From Nitrincola iocasae (GTDB lineage: Bacteria; Pseudomonadota; Gammaproteobacteria; Pseudomonadales; Balneatricaceae): a stretch of 64,000 nucleotides of DNA. A model generated the notes under the pieces. It ran no database searches and was not told the DNA's origin. It saw nothing but the letters and a program-made list of their open reading frames with translations. Both the position numbers and the translations under genes were made by a program. Below, one piece after another: positions 8,320 through 17,544 of the stretch (positions are counted from its first letter, which is position 1; every line of letters begins with the position of its first letter). The stretch is from assembly GCF_008727795.1 (NCBI RefSeq), contig NZ_CP044222.1:2728001-2792000 (forward strand), written 5' to 3'.

Positions 8320-9342
8320 ATGCCAATGAAACCCAAACTTGTGATTACCCATAAAATACATGATGAAGTATTGCAAATGCTGACCCCACATTGTGATTTG
8401 ATAACCAATCAAACCCATTGCAGCTTATCGCGAAACGCTACTATTCAATTGGCCCAGAACGCTGAAGCATTGATGGTATTCATGCCAGATCGAGTAGACG
8501 CAGAGTTTCTTCAGGCCTGCCCTAAATTGAAAGTGATTGGTGCCGCCGTAAAAGGCTATGATAATTTTGATGCGGCGGCTTGCACAGCAAATGATGTCTG
8601 GCTGTCCTTTGTGCCTGACTTATTGACCGTTCCTACCGCTGAGCTAACCATCGGGTTGATGATCGGACTGATTCGGCATATTCGGGAGGCGGATCAACAT
8701 GTACGTAGTGGTAATTTTAAAGGCTGGCGTCCGCAGTTTTATGGTCTTGGTGTTGAAGGCTCGACAATTGCGATTATTGGTATGGGGGCGATTGGAAAAG
8801 CCATTGCCCAACGTCTGACCGGTTGGGGCGCAAAGCTAATTTATACGGATCAACAACCTATAGCCTCTGAACAGCAAGCCGCTTTAACCTTAGAGTTTTT
8901 TTCGTTAGATGATACGCTGGCACAGGCCAATATCGTGATTATGGCGCTACCACTGAATTCTCAAACTCAGCATCTGATGGATGAACATCGACTACAACAG
9001 ATGCCAGCCGGTTCTTTTTTGGTAAATCCATGTCGTGGATCAGTCGTTGATGAAACGGCTGTTTTGCGTATGCTTAACAGTGGGCATATAGAGGGGTATG
9101 CCAGCGATGTTTTTGAAATGGAGGACTGGGCACGTGATGACCGCCCGGACGTTATCGATCAAAAACTATTAATGCATCCCAACACATTATTTACAGCACA
9201 TATCGGTTCAGCGGTCAGAAAGGTCAGATTGGCAATAGAGAAACGCGCCGCTGAAAACATTCTCAGTGTTTTACGTGGTGAGCCGCCATTGGATCCAGCA
9301 AATCAGTTAATCTCACGAAAGGATGCCGCATGCTCAATCTAA
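8320..9342 (+). CDS. ptxD: NAD-dependent phosphite dehydrogenase PtxD
   Basis: A 340-residue D-2-hydroxyacid-dehydrogenase-fold enzyme oxidising phosphite to phosphate with NAD+. It resembles Pseudomonas stutzeri PtxD (as I recall that sequence) along its whole length. The active site is present: K78, R239 (NPCRGSVVD), E268 (FEMEDWA) and H294 (HIGSAVR), plus M55 in FMPDRVD and GWRPQFYG near the substrate. The NAD motif is GMGAIG. At the position that fixes NAD over NADP preference, the P. stutzeri E-A pair is D177-Q178 here, still acidic. ATG 8326 is an equally good start (338 residues, MKPKLVITH). The 3' end overlaps ptxE by 13 nt. Confidence 0.95.
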   Translation: MPMKPKLVITHKIHDEVLQMLTPHCDLITNQTHCSLSRNATIQLAQNAEALMVFMPDRVDAEFLQACPKLKVIGAAVKGYDNFDAAACTANDVWLSFVPDLLTVPTAELTIGLMIGLIRHIREADQHVRSGNFKGWRPQFYGLGVEGSTIAIIGMGAIGKAIAQRLTGWGAKLIYTDQQPIASEQQAALTLEFFSLDDTLAQANIVIMALPLNSQTQHLMDEHRLQQMPAGSFLVNPCRGSVVDETAVLRMLNSGHIEGYASDVFEMEDWARDDRPDVIDQKLLMHPNTLFTAHIGSAVRKVRLAIEKRAAENILSVLRGEPPLDPANQLISRKDAACSI

Positions 9343-10226
9343 TCTGGTTAAAAAGCCTGACAACACTGATTGAGCAGCACAGTTTTCAGGCCGCTGCTAA
9401 TCAATTAGGATTGGCACAACCGACAGTTACCCAGCATATTCAAAAACTGGAAGAAATGCTCTGTGTACCGTTGATAAAGCGAGGGCGTAGCGGATGTCAG
9501 CCGACAGAGTATGCCCTGCGTCTATTGCCCTATGCCACGAGTATGTTGCGGCTGCAAGATAGAGCTTTACAGGCCGTTCAACAACCTTCTATGAGAGTCG
9601 GTGCTAGTTCAAATATCGGTATTTATTTATTACAGCCTTACTTGCAAAGCTACCTGAGCACACAAACACGGCAACAAGACCCGCTTGACTTGGTGATTGA
9701 TACCAACCCAACGATTGCTGAAAAACTCGAGAACGCTGAAATTGATATTGCATTAATGGAATGGTGGCCACCTAAGACTGGATTTGACTCTCAAACTTGG
9801 AAAACTGAACCACTAGTATTGATTACACCACCCGATCATGCACTGACACAGCTCCCCTCTATAAGCAGAACAATGCTGTCTGGGCTAAATTTGATCGGTG
9901 GTGAATCTGGAAGTGGCACTGGACGCTTACTGAAAACCTATCTACAGGATTTTCAGCAGATGCCCACTATAACCATGCAATTGGGTAGCACGGAGGCCGT
10001 TAAACAGGCGGTTCGAGCTGGTTTAGGAATATCGCTAGTGTTTGCTTCCGCTGTTGTTGATGAAGTACAACATGGCAGTTTGTGTGCAATCCCTTTGGAA
10101 GATAGTGCGCTAAAAAAATCTATCCAGATAGTCTGGCGGCACCAGTCGCTTGGTTATGACAAACGACCAGAATTTGTTGAACATTTGCTGCAAACATCAA
10201 TAAATCTGAATCCGGCTGGACTTTAA
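9330..10226 (+). CDS. ptxE: LysR-family regulator PtxE
   Basis: A 298-residue LysR protein with an N-terminal helix-turn-helix (HSFQAAANQLGLAQPTVTQH) and an effector domain. The position as fifth gene, overlapping ptxD by 13 nt, matches the ptxABCDE order known from P. stutzeri. Its role in regulation is not settled there; the Pho box suggests phosphate starvation is the main signal. It could sense phosphite or another anion. Confidence 0.85.
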   Translation: MLNLIWLKSLTTLIEQHSFQAAANQLGLAQPTVTQHIQKLEEMLCVPLIKRGRSGCQPTEYALRLLPYATSMLRLQDRALQAVQQPSMRVGASSNIGIYLLQPYLQSYLSTQTRQQDPLDLVIDTNPTIAEKLENAEIDIALMEWWPPKTGFDSQTWKTEPLVLITPPDHALTQLPSISRTMLSGLNLIGGESGSGTGRLLKTYLQDFQQMPTITMQLGSTEAVKQAVRAGLGISLVFASAVVDEVQHGSLCAIPLEDSALKKSIQIVWRHQSLGYDKRPEFVEHLLQTSINLNPAGL

Positions 10227-10335
10227 TCCATTCAATTAAATGGTTTGTAGTAGTGGCTTCACTCCGAGCAAACCTTTCGAATTTACCGCTGTCATTCACC
10301 AGTAGCCTGTCGATAGGTTGGGTTTACAGTCGATA

Positions 10336-10935
10336 TCAGAGTACCAACATATTATTGAAACCATCATAGATGAACTGAATCGCCAGTGCCGCCAGGATAA
10401 CCCCCAAAAACCGCCGCAAAATCTCATCACCGGTTTTTCCAATCATTTTTTTCACATAACCGGACAACAGCATCAATACCAGGGTCAAGCCATAGGTACA
10501 GATCACAGCAACCAATACAGAGATTTCCTGCGAAGCGGATTCCGCGCCGGAAAACAACAGAATCGATAAAGTCAGAGCACCCGGTCCGGCCAGCAGTGGG
10601 ATAGACAACGGGTAAACAGATATATCTTTTTTATCTTCCGACTGAGTTATTTTCACTTCGCTGGTTATCAGGTTGAATGCGGTAAAAAACAGTAGCAAAC
10701 CACCTGAAATACGCAGTGCATTGATATTGATCCCCAGGCTATTTAAAAACGCCTCACCAAAATTGCCAAATACCAATAACAACACCGCACTAATCAGGGT
10801 AGCTTTAACCGCCATCACTATCCGGTGACGGCGATCGCCTTCCGGTAACAGAGCATGGAAGATCAAGGCTGTACCTATAGGATCAACGATGACAAAAAAA
10901 CCTGTAAATGCATTCAGAAAGGTAGTGAGTTCCAT
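10336..10935 (-). CDS. MarC-family integral membrane protein
   Basis: A 199-residue protein with six predicted membrane segments and the family motifs FFVIVDPIGTALIF near the N-terminus and SIPLLAGPGAL in the middle. Length is normal for the MarC/YchE/YhgN (UPF0056) group. The function of this group is not established; some members have been proposed as small-molecule exporters. The start codon overlaps the stop of the upstream MFS gene by one base (TAATG), so the two are probably co-translated. It is convergent with ptxE. Confidence 0.88.
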   Translation of the reverse strand: MELTTFLNAFTGFFVIVDPIGTALIFHALLPEGDRRHRIVMAVKATLISAVLLLVFGNFGEAFLNSLGININALRISGGLLLFFTAFNLITSEVKITQSEDKKDISVYPLSIPLLAGPGALTLSILLFSGAESASQEISVLVAVICTYGLTLVLMLLSGYVKKMIGKTGDEILRRFLGVILAALAIQFIYDGFNNMLVL

Positions 10936-12164
10936 TAAGTTACCTGTTCAGATAGAGAGTCTGCATCCGGTCTGACCTGCACGGCAGCCGCCGCTTTCCA
11001 TCCGAATGCCAATTGAAAAACCTGTAACATCATCAGCAACAGCAAAGCGGCCAGCCAGTGGCCACTCAGGTCACGAACCAGCGCCAGAGTTACCGGCCCC
11101 GTCGATGCCAAAAGATACCCCAGACTTTGTGCCATAGCCGACAACGCTGTCGCCTGCACTCCATCACGGGTGCGCAGTATAAAAAAGGAGAGTGCCAGGC
11201 TCAATGACCCGCCAGCCCCCATACCGATCAATGAGGCCCATAATACAGGCGCTTGCTGAGGTGCCCACCAGAGCCCGGCCAGACCCGAAAATGACAATAA
11301 AAATACCAGCACAACCAAGGGCCGCTGTTGTCGCATTCTGGCAGCCAGAATGGGAATAAACAGATTAAAGGGAATACTGACCAGATTGATCATTGCCGTT
11401 GCGGTTCCGGCCTCAAGTGGATCCAGACCACTTTCCATAAGAATTTTTGGCAACCAGGTGACAATGGCGTAAAAATAAAATGACTGAAGCCCCATATACA
11501 GGGTTACAGCCCAGGCTGTAGTGCTTTTCCACAAGGTAACCCGCGCACCGGTTACGGGCTTAACCGCCCCACGCAACCTTAACAAAGGTACCCAGATCAG
11601 GCAGGTTACCAGGGGTAGCAGCGCCCAGACCAGAACCGGGTAATGCCAGTGATTAAAATAGTTCATCATCGGTACGGCCAAATACAGCCCCATTCCTGCT
11701 CCCAGGCTGAGCATGATTGAATAAAGTCCGGTCATCAAGCCAACACGCCCTGGAAAAAACACCTTCACCAGTACCGGAATCAATACATTCAGCAAAGCGA
11801 TAGCAGAGCCCAGCAACAAGGTACCCAGAATAACCACGGGATAACTGGCGACCAGGCGCAACAGAACTCCCAACGCAATGACCAGCAACCCCAAAACGAC
11901 CAGCGTTATTGATGAAAAAAACCGTGTCATTAAGGGCACCAGGATGGAAACCACGGCAAAACATATCAGCGGCAAGGTAGTCAGCATGCCAAATGCGCTG
12001 GCGCTAAGGCTGAGTGCGTCGCGCACCTCCATGACCAAGGGCGCGAAGACCACCAAGCCACCACGCAGATTCGTTGCCGCTAATAACAAACCAACGACAG
12101 CAAGCCAGGCCAAGGCACGCTGATGTTGCTCAAGGGGTGAATGCAGCCGGTCAACTCGGTTCAT
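10935..12164 (-). CDS. MFS transporter, CynX/NimT-like
   Basis: About 409 residues from ATG at 12164 (MNRVDRLHSPLEQ); a TTG at 12188 would add eight residues but is less likely. Twelve hydrophobic segments. The region AATNLRGGLVVFAPLVMEV matches the start of CynX-type carriers, which move cyanate, nitroimidazoles or small organic anions. The substrate is unknown. It lies in a two-gene unit with the MarC-family gene. Confidence 0.82.
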   Translation of the reverse strand: MNRVDRLHSPLEQHQRALAWLAVVGLLLAATNLRGGLVVFAPLVMEVRDALSLSASAFGMLTTLPLICFAVVSILVPLMTRFFSSITLVVLGLLVIALGVLLRLVASYPVVILGTLLLGSAIALLNVLIPVLVKVFFPGRVGLMTGLYSIMLSLGAGMGLYLAVPMMNYFNHWHYPVLVWALLPLVTCLIWVPLLRLRGAVKPVTGARVTLWKSTTAWAVTLYMGLQSFYFYAIVTWLPKILMESGLDPLEAGTATAMINLVSIPFNLFIPILAARMRQQRPLVVLVFLLSFSGLAGLWWAPQQAPVLWASLIGMGAGGSLSLALSFFILRTRDGVQATALSAMAQSLGYLLASTGPVTLALVRDLSGHWLAALLLLMMLQVFQLAFGWKAAAAVQVRPDADSLSEQVT

Positions 12165-12365
12165 GGAATATCCGCACAAAAACCTCAATCCTACTCAAAA
12201 GCCTGGCCCTCGCCCAGTCATTAATTGTCTCCCATACGCCTGTTGCAGGCCGCGCTGGTAACCGTCTCGACACATTGATTTTGCGGATATAAAGTGTCAT
12301 AAAGAGAGTTGTTTAGCCTTACATTGCCGAGCCATCTGAACTTAGAAAAAACAAAGGGAGTCACA

Positions 12366-13568
12366 ATGATTAAAAAAACGCTTCTATGCAGCGCAATTGT
12401 CGCCGCAACAGCTATGACCGGTATTGCGCAGGCCGAGGTCAAACTGGGTTTTCTCGGTGGGTTCACCGGTCCAATCGAAAGTCTGACACCACCTATCTAT
12501 CAAGGTGCAGAGCTGGCTATTAGTCAGATTAATGCCCAGGGTGGTATTCTCGGTGGACAAACACTTAGCATTTCCTCGGCTGATACCACCTGTACCGATG
12601 CATCTGCTTCCATAAATGCAGCAGACCGCATGATCAATACAGAAAATGTTACTGCTATTGTCGGGGCCCTCTGTTCTGGAGCGACAATTGCCGCAGCGAA
12701 TAACGTAGCGGTGCCTGCTGGCGTGGTAATGGTATCACCGGCATCCACCTCACCCGCCATAGCCGAGATTGATGATAATGACCTGGTGTTCCGCACCACC
12801 CCATCAGATGCTTATCAGGGGATAGTGCTGGCCCAGCTGCTGCTATCCAAAGGTATCAATGAGGTCGCTGTCACCTATGTCAATAATGATTATGGCCAGG
12901 GCCTGTCAAATGCATTTGCAGCCACTTATGAGGCTGAAGGTGGCTTTATTGCCGCTAGCGCGGCTCATGAAGATGGTAAAGCTGACTATCGATCTGAACT
13001 CGGTAGCCTGGCATCCAGCGGAGCCGAGAACCTGCTGGTATTCGCCTATGCAGATACCTCCGGCCAGACCATCCTGCGCCAGGCCTATGAGAGTGGAAAC
13101 TTCACCCAGTATATAGGCGCCGACGGCATGGTTGGCGACGCACTGGTAGATGCCGTTGGAGCCGATGTGCTGGAAGGTATGATTGCGACCCGCCCGGGTA
13201 AACCGGATATTCCAGGCACTGAACGTTACTCTGAGGCTGCACGAGCCGATGGCATGGATCCCAACGCTGTATTTGCCAGCCAGTCTTATGATGCCGCTTT
13301 CCTGCTAGCGTTGGCTATCGAGAAAAAAGGTTCCGCTGAGCGTGCCGGTCTCTCTGAAGCCCTGCGTTCAGTAGCGCTACCACCCGGTGAAGTCATTCTG
13401 CCAGGTGAGTGGGAGAAAGCTGTTGCCTTGCTGGCTGAGGGTAAAGAGATTAACTATGAAGGTGCCGCTGGTACACAAGACTTTGATGAGCTGGGTAATG
13501 TGCCCGGTGTCATTGAAGAAATGGTGATTACAGAGGGTGCTTTCCGCACTGTAGGTCTGATCGAATAA
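12366..13568 (+). CDS. Branched-chain amino-acid type ABC binding protein (LivJ/LivK-like)
   Basis: A 400-residue type-I periplasmic binding protein. I chose ATG 12366 because GGGAG lies just upstream and a clean signal peptide follows (MIKKTLLCSAIVAATAMTGI, cleavage after AQA). An in-frame upstream start at 12309 would place 19 residues before it. Typical features are KLGFLGGFTGPIESLTPPIY, the lobe segment AIVGALCSGATIAAAN, and VTYVNNDYGQGL. It probably feeds the Liv-type permease genes at 13676-17453, which point toward it. The ligand could be a branched-chain amino acid, another amino acid, an amide or an aromatic acid. Confidence 0.88.
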   Translation: MIKKTLLCSAIVAATAMTGIAQAEVKLGFLGGFTGPIESLTPPIYQGAELAISQINAQGGILGGQTLSISSADTTCTDASASINAADRMINTENVTAIVGALCSGATIAAANNVAVPAGVVMVSPASTSPAIAEIDDNDLVFRTTPSDAYQGIVLAQLLLSKGINEVAVTYVNNDYGQGLSNAFAATYEAEGGFIAASAAHEDGKADYRSELGSLASSGAENLLVFAYADTSGQTILRQAYESGNFTQYIGADGMVGDALVDAVGADVLEGMIATRPGKPDIPGTERYSEAARADGMDPNAVFASQSYDAAFLLALAIEKKGSAERAGLSEALRSVALPPGEVILPGEWEKAVALLAEGKEINYEGAAGTQDFDELGNVPGVIEEMVITEGAFRTVGLIE

Positions 13569-13605
13569 TTCAGACTTTTAAGTACAGCTAAGTACAACAC
13601 TCGTT

Positions 13606-13657
13606 GCAGTCCCGATCTGTATACGCCACGCAAAGTGGCGCTTAAGATCGGGACTGC
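13606..13657. terminator. Large hairpin between convergent transporter genes
   Basis: The arms GCAGTCCCGATCT (13606-13618) and AGATCGGGACTGC (13645-13657) pair fully over 13 bp. A second stem, CGCCAC with GTGGCG, lies inside. It lies midway between the convergent binding-protein and permease genes, as a bidirectional terminator would. There is no good T-run on either strand, so termination may be Rho-dependent, or the hairpin may mainly protect mRNA ends. Confidence 0.6.
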
Positions 13658-13675
13658 CCTTCCTCAACTCACCAC

Positions 13676-14947
13676 TTAGTGATGCTGCTGAATTTTCTCC
13701 GGGAACAACCCTTTCGGAGCATAGCGAAGCACCAGGGTGATAATCAGCCCGATAGTAAAAACCCTTGCCTGCAGGGCTCGACTGGTAAAGTCAGAAGGGG
13801 CTTCCCAGGCAAACCACATATCACCCAGATAGCTGATGCCATTCAGAATAAACAGTGCAATCGGCTCTGACATTACCCAAATAACATACACAAATACAGC
13901 ACCAAAAATAGTGCCCATATTATTACCCGGGCCACCGAGAATCACCATTACCCAGATCAGAAAAGTATGATTCAGAGGCAGATAACCGGTTGGATCAAAA
14001 ATGCCGTTAAACGTCGCCAGTGCAGCCCCCCCTATACCCATCAGCACACAACCCAGCACAAAGACTTCCAGGCGACGCTGATTGACATTTTTACCCATAG
14101 CCGCCGATGACAGCTCATTATCACGTATGGCTCGCATCATCCGCCCCCAGGGGCCTTTGTAAGCCTGATGTAGCAAATAGAAGATGATAGCAATCAGTAC
14201 CGCAGTGACTGACAAGTACAACGCCCGTCCCATGATAAAGCCTACATCACCGGCGCCTGGAACAGGCCAGGGTAAGGGAGACACAGTCAGAGTACCACGG
14301 GTTAACCAGTCAGAGTTCTTCAGGAAGGCCTTGATAATTTCCGCCACACCCAAAGTGGCAATCGCCAGGTAATCACTGCGCAAGCCCAGGCAGATATGCC
14401 CGATAAAGTACGCCAGTGTACCGGCCAGAATACCGCCAACCAGCCAACCGGCCCAGACCGGCAAGCCCAAACCACCAATAAAGCCGTGTTCACTCACTAT
14501 CGACTGGGACACGGGCGCAAATGCATTCACGACCCAGAGATACACACTGGCCAGCACAATTAAGATGATCGGCAAACGTATACGTCGTGGTACAGAAATA
14601 CGATGTAACTGCATCACCGCAGCCACCAGCAGCACTGCGGCCAACAGCTTCATAAACGCCATACCCAGCTCACCGGAGAGGTCTGACTCCCAGAAACCCT
14701 GATTGACCGGAAACGTCAGCAGCATTGCCGAAAAGCCGCCCAGTGCGACAAACCCCATGATGCCCGCGTTAAATAATCCGGCATATCCCCACTGAATGGT
14801 CAATCCCAGCGCAATGATGGCATAACAACTGGCTTCCACCAGCACACGAACCCCGTAGGCAGTACCCATCACTTGTATCAGTAATAACAGAGTGACGGCC
14901 AGGGCAACCATTAACAGGGTTTCTTTCATCGGTAATTTCATCAGCAT
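13676..14947 (-). CDS. Branched-chain amino-acid type ABC permease, LivM-like
   Basis: About 423 residues with around ten hydrophobic segments. The conserved LivM stretches are INWGY-type LTIQWGYAGLFNAGIMGFVA and the coupling region RMMRAIRDNELSSAAMGKN. The ATG at 14947 overlaps the livH-like TGA; GTG 14950 would add one residue. It is longer than E. coli LivM's core mainly because of a loop near residues 100-160. It pairs with the LivH-like subunit to form the channel. Confidence 0.88.
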   Translation of the reverse strand: MLMKLPMKETLLMVALAVTLLLLIQVMGTAYGVRVLVEASCYAIIALGLTIQWGYAGLFNAGIMGFVALGGFSAMLLTFPVNQGFWESDLSGELGMAFMKLLAAVLLVAAVMQLHRISVPRRIRLPIILIVLASVYLWVVNAFAPVSQSIVSEHGFIGGLGLPVWAGWLVGGILAGTLAYFIGHICLGLRSDYLAIATLGVAEIIKAFLKNSDWLTRGTLTVSPLPWPVPGAGDVGFIMGRALYLSVTAVLIAIIFYLLHQAYKGPWGRMMRAIRDNELSSAAMGKNVNQRRLEVFVLGCVLMGIGGAALATFNGIFDPTGYLPLNHTFLIWVMVILGGPGNNMGTIFGAVFVYVIWVMSEPIALFILNGISYLGDMWFAWEAPSDFTSRALQARVFTIGLIITLVLRYAPKGLFPEKIQQHH

Positions 14948-15945
14948 CACAGCACCTTACCCTTAAACAGCCCTGTCGGGCGCCACACCAGAATAGCCAG
15001 CAAGATAAAGAAAGGAACCGTTATCTTGTATTCACTGGATACGAATGACAGATTGGCTGGCAAATCAAACCAGAGATAATCACGTAGTGGACGAAGTAAA
15101 ACTGACCAGTTAAACACCGACAAGGTCTCGGCAAAACCTATCACAAAACCACCCGCCAATGCGCCATAGGGGTGTCCAACACCTCCGACAATGGCGGCAG
15201 CAAAAATTGGCAGCAGCAGATGGAAACTCAGATCCGGTTTTAAGGAGACATCCAGTGATAAAAGTGTTCCGGCAGCAGCAGCCAGGCAACCGGCAATAAC
15301 CCAGGTCACTTTAACCACCGTATCGGTATTAATACCGGATACGCGCGCCAGATCAGGGTTGTCTGACATGGCACGCATCGCTTTACCCAGGCGGCTACGG
15401 GTTAAAAACAGATGTAACGCAATAACCGCCACAACCAGAAACAGCAACAGCAGAATCTGAGGGTCGGTTAATACCAGTGGGCGGTTTGCCAGATCAAAGG
15501 GCAGATCGATACGATGAATACCCTTACGATCATCGATATACATGTTGCGGGCTCCGGTTCCCATGAACATGCGGATCAAGCCCTGCAGCATGAGGGTTAC
15601 ACCCAGGGAAGCCATGACGATCACTATGGGTTTAACGCCATGACTACGTAACGGACGGTAAAAGGCTTTATCAATATAAACAGCTGACAGAGCCGTCAAT
15701 GCCATTGCAAAGGGGAGCATAACAAAGGCGGTAGGTAAGCCTATTGCGGGGCCAGCGGCCGGAAAGAGAGTGGTCAGAAAAAAGGCAAAGAACGCACCGA
15801 GTGTCATCAGATCAGCATGGGCAAAATGGGCAAAACGCAGGATACTAAAGATCAGAGTAATGCCGACCGCCCCTAGCGCATAAATCGATCCAATGGTGAG
15901 CCCGGAGATCACCACGTTATTAACAAAAAAAACCAATTCGTTCAA
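14947..15945 (-). CDS. Branched-chain amino-acid type ABC permease, LivH-like
   Basis: A 332-residue integral membrane protein. It starts with the family pattern GLTIGSIYALGAVGITLIFS and has the coupling segment GKAMRAMSDNPDLARVSGIN. It forms a heterodimeric channel with the LivM-like protein. It is translationally coupled to that gene (overlapping stop and start), and the ATPase genes lie 18 nt upstream, so one mRNA is likely. Confidence 0.9.
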   Translation of the reverse strand: MNELVFFVNNVVISGLTIGSIYALGAVGITLIFSILRFAHFAHADLMTLGAFFAFFLTTLFPAAGPAIGLPTAFVMLPFAMALTALSAVYIDKAFYRPLRSHGVKPIVIVMASLGVTLMLQGLIRMFMGTGARNMYIDDRKGIHRIDLPFDLANRPLVLTDPQILLLLFLVVAVIALHLFLTRSRLGKAMRAMSDNPDLARVSGINTDTVVKVTWVIAGCLAAAAGTLLSLDVSLKPDLSFHLLLPIFAAAIVGGVGHPYGALAGGFVIGFAETLSVFNWSVLLRPLRDYLWFDLPANLSFVSSEYKITVPFFILLAILVWRPTGLFKGKVL

Positions 15946-15963
15946 AAGTCTATCCTCAAGCCC

Positions 15964-16668
15964 TTAGCCACCCAGAAAGGCCTTGGCTACTTCGGGATCA
16001 TTGATCAGGTTTTCACCGGTATCTGTAAAACGGTTCTGACCGGCGACCAGCACAAAGCCTTTATGTGCAATTTTCAGCGCCTGTTTGGCATGCTGTTCTA
16101 CCATTAAAATACCGACACCGGCTTTATTGATGGTAATAATGCGTTCAAAGATCTCGGCCATATACATAGGTGACAAACCCGCAGTAGGTTCATCCAGCAA
16201 GATCAGACTGGGCTCGGTCATTAAGGCCCGCCCCATCGCCACCATCTGACGCTGGCCTCCGGACAACTCACCCGCAGGCTGCTGGCGTTTATCGGCTAAA
16301 GGCGGAAAAAAACCGTAAACCTGATCGAGCATATGCGCAAAGCTATCCTTGCAGCTAAAAGCCCCCATTTCCAGGTTTTCCTGTACCGACATGGACGGAA
16401 AGATATTTTTCTCCTGGGGCACAAACGCCATTTTACGTTTGACCAGTTCGACAGGATCAGCATTGGTGATCTCTTCACCACGCAGTTTGATACAACCCTC
16501 GCTGACTTTCAGCAGCCCGAAGATTGCTTTAAGCATGGTGGATTTTCCTGCACCGTTGGGACCGACGATGACGCCGATCTCATCCGCCTCAACAGTCATA
16601 TTGACACCATTGAGGATATTCATACCACCGTAACCGCCGTGCACATTGGTCGCTTCAAATAGTGCCAT
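15964..16668 (-). CDS. ABC transporter ATP-binding protein, LivF-like
   Basis: A 234-residue ATPase: Walker A VGPNGAGKSTMLKAI, signature LSGGQRQMVAMGRALM, Walker B LILLDEP, then TAGLSPMY, the LivF-type D-loop region. Its length and FVPQEKNIFPSMSV are typical for LivF. It forms a heterodimer with the LivG-like ATPase encoded 17 nt upstream. Confidence 0.92.
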   Translation of the reverse strand: MALFEATNVHGGYGGMNILNGVNMTVEADEIGVIVGPNGAGKSTMLKAIFGLLKVSEGCIKLRGEEITNADPVELVKRKMAFVPQEKNIFPSMSVQENLEMGAFSCKDSFAHMLDQVYGFFPPLADKRQQPAGELSGGQRQMVAMGRALMTEPSLILLDEPTAGLSPMYMAEIFERIITINKAGVGILMVEQHAKQALKIAHKGFVLVAGQNRFTDTGENLINDPEVAKAFLGG

Positions 16669-16685
16669 TATCTATCTCTGTCAGA

Positions 16686-17453
16686 TCAGTGTGCATCGTT
16701 GCCAAAGTAGGCTTCGATCACTTCCTGATTATTTTGAATCGCTTCAATGCTTCCCTCAACCATTACGCTACCCTGCGCCAGTACAATCACTGGATTGCAC
16801 AACTGAGCAATCATATCCATATCATGCTCAATCACCAAAAAGGTATAGCCCATTTCCTGATTCAAACGCTGAATATTACGAATCAGATCCTGAAGCAGGG
16901 TCCGGTTCACCCCAGCCGCAATCTCATCAAGCAACACCACACGGGCATTTACCATCATGGTACGTCCCAATTCCAGCAGTTTTTTCTGTCCACCAGACAG
17001 ATTGCCAGCCAATTCGTTACGCACATGTTTTAAGCCAATAAACTCAATGACATCCATGGCTTTTTGACGCACGTGCAACTCCTGCTCATGGACCAGAGCG
17101 GGACGCAGCCAGGTGTTAAAGATGTTTTCTCCCGCCTGAGGTGGCACCATCATCAGGTTTTCCAGAGCGGTCATATGCGAAAACTCCTGCGCAATCTGAA
17201 AGGTACGCAGTAAACCACGATGAAACAGCTGGTCAGATGGAACGGCGGTGATATCCTCACCAGCGAAATGAATACGGCCGGAATCCGGGGCAAAGGTACC
17301 GGCAATCAGGTTAAACAGTGTGGACTTGCCTGCACCATTCGGCCCAATCAGCCCAGTAATGGATCCTTCTTCAACCTGAATAGAGCAGTCATTAATAACC
17401 TGCAAGGCTCCAAACGCTTTATTGACCTGACGAACCTCTATAATAGATCCCAT
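16686..17453 (-). CDS. ABC transporter ATP-binding protein, LivG-like
   Basis: A 255-residue ATPase and the first gene of the minus-strand unit 17453-13676. Walker A is IGPNGAGKSTLFNLIAG, the signature is LSGGQKKLLELGRTMM, and Walker B is VVLLDEI (AGVN follows). The RTFQIAQEFSHMTALENLM stretch is the LivG Q-loop region. No binding-protein gene precedes it; the likely one is on the other strand at 12366. Confidence 0.92.
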   Translation of the reverse strand: MGSIIEVRQVNKAFGALQVINDCSIQVEEGSITGLIGPNGAGKSTLFNLIAGTFAPDSGRIHFAGEDITAVPSDQLFHRGLLRTFQIAQEFSHMTALENLMMVPPQAGENIFNTWLRPALVHEQELHVRQKAMDVIEFIGLKHVRNELAGNLSGGQKKLLELGRTMMVNARVVLLDEIAAGVNRTLLQDLIRNIQRLNQEMGYTFLVIEHDMDMIAQLCNPVIVLAQGSVMVEGSIEAIQNNQEVIEAYFGNDAH

Positions 17454-17544
17454 TAATACTCCGGAAAACTGTCATTAACCTTAAATATAATACGTTAGAC
17501 CTTAGTTTACTTAAAGCATTAATAGACCGTGCAAAAGATCAATT

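Noticed and set aside
12309..12365. Upstream extension of the Liv-type binding protein
   Set aside because: The extra residues would precede a clean signal peptide, and the ribosome site fits ATG 12366.
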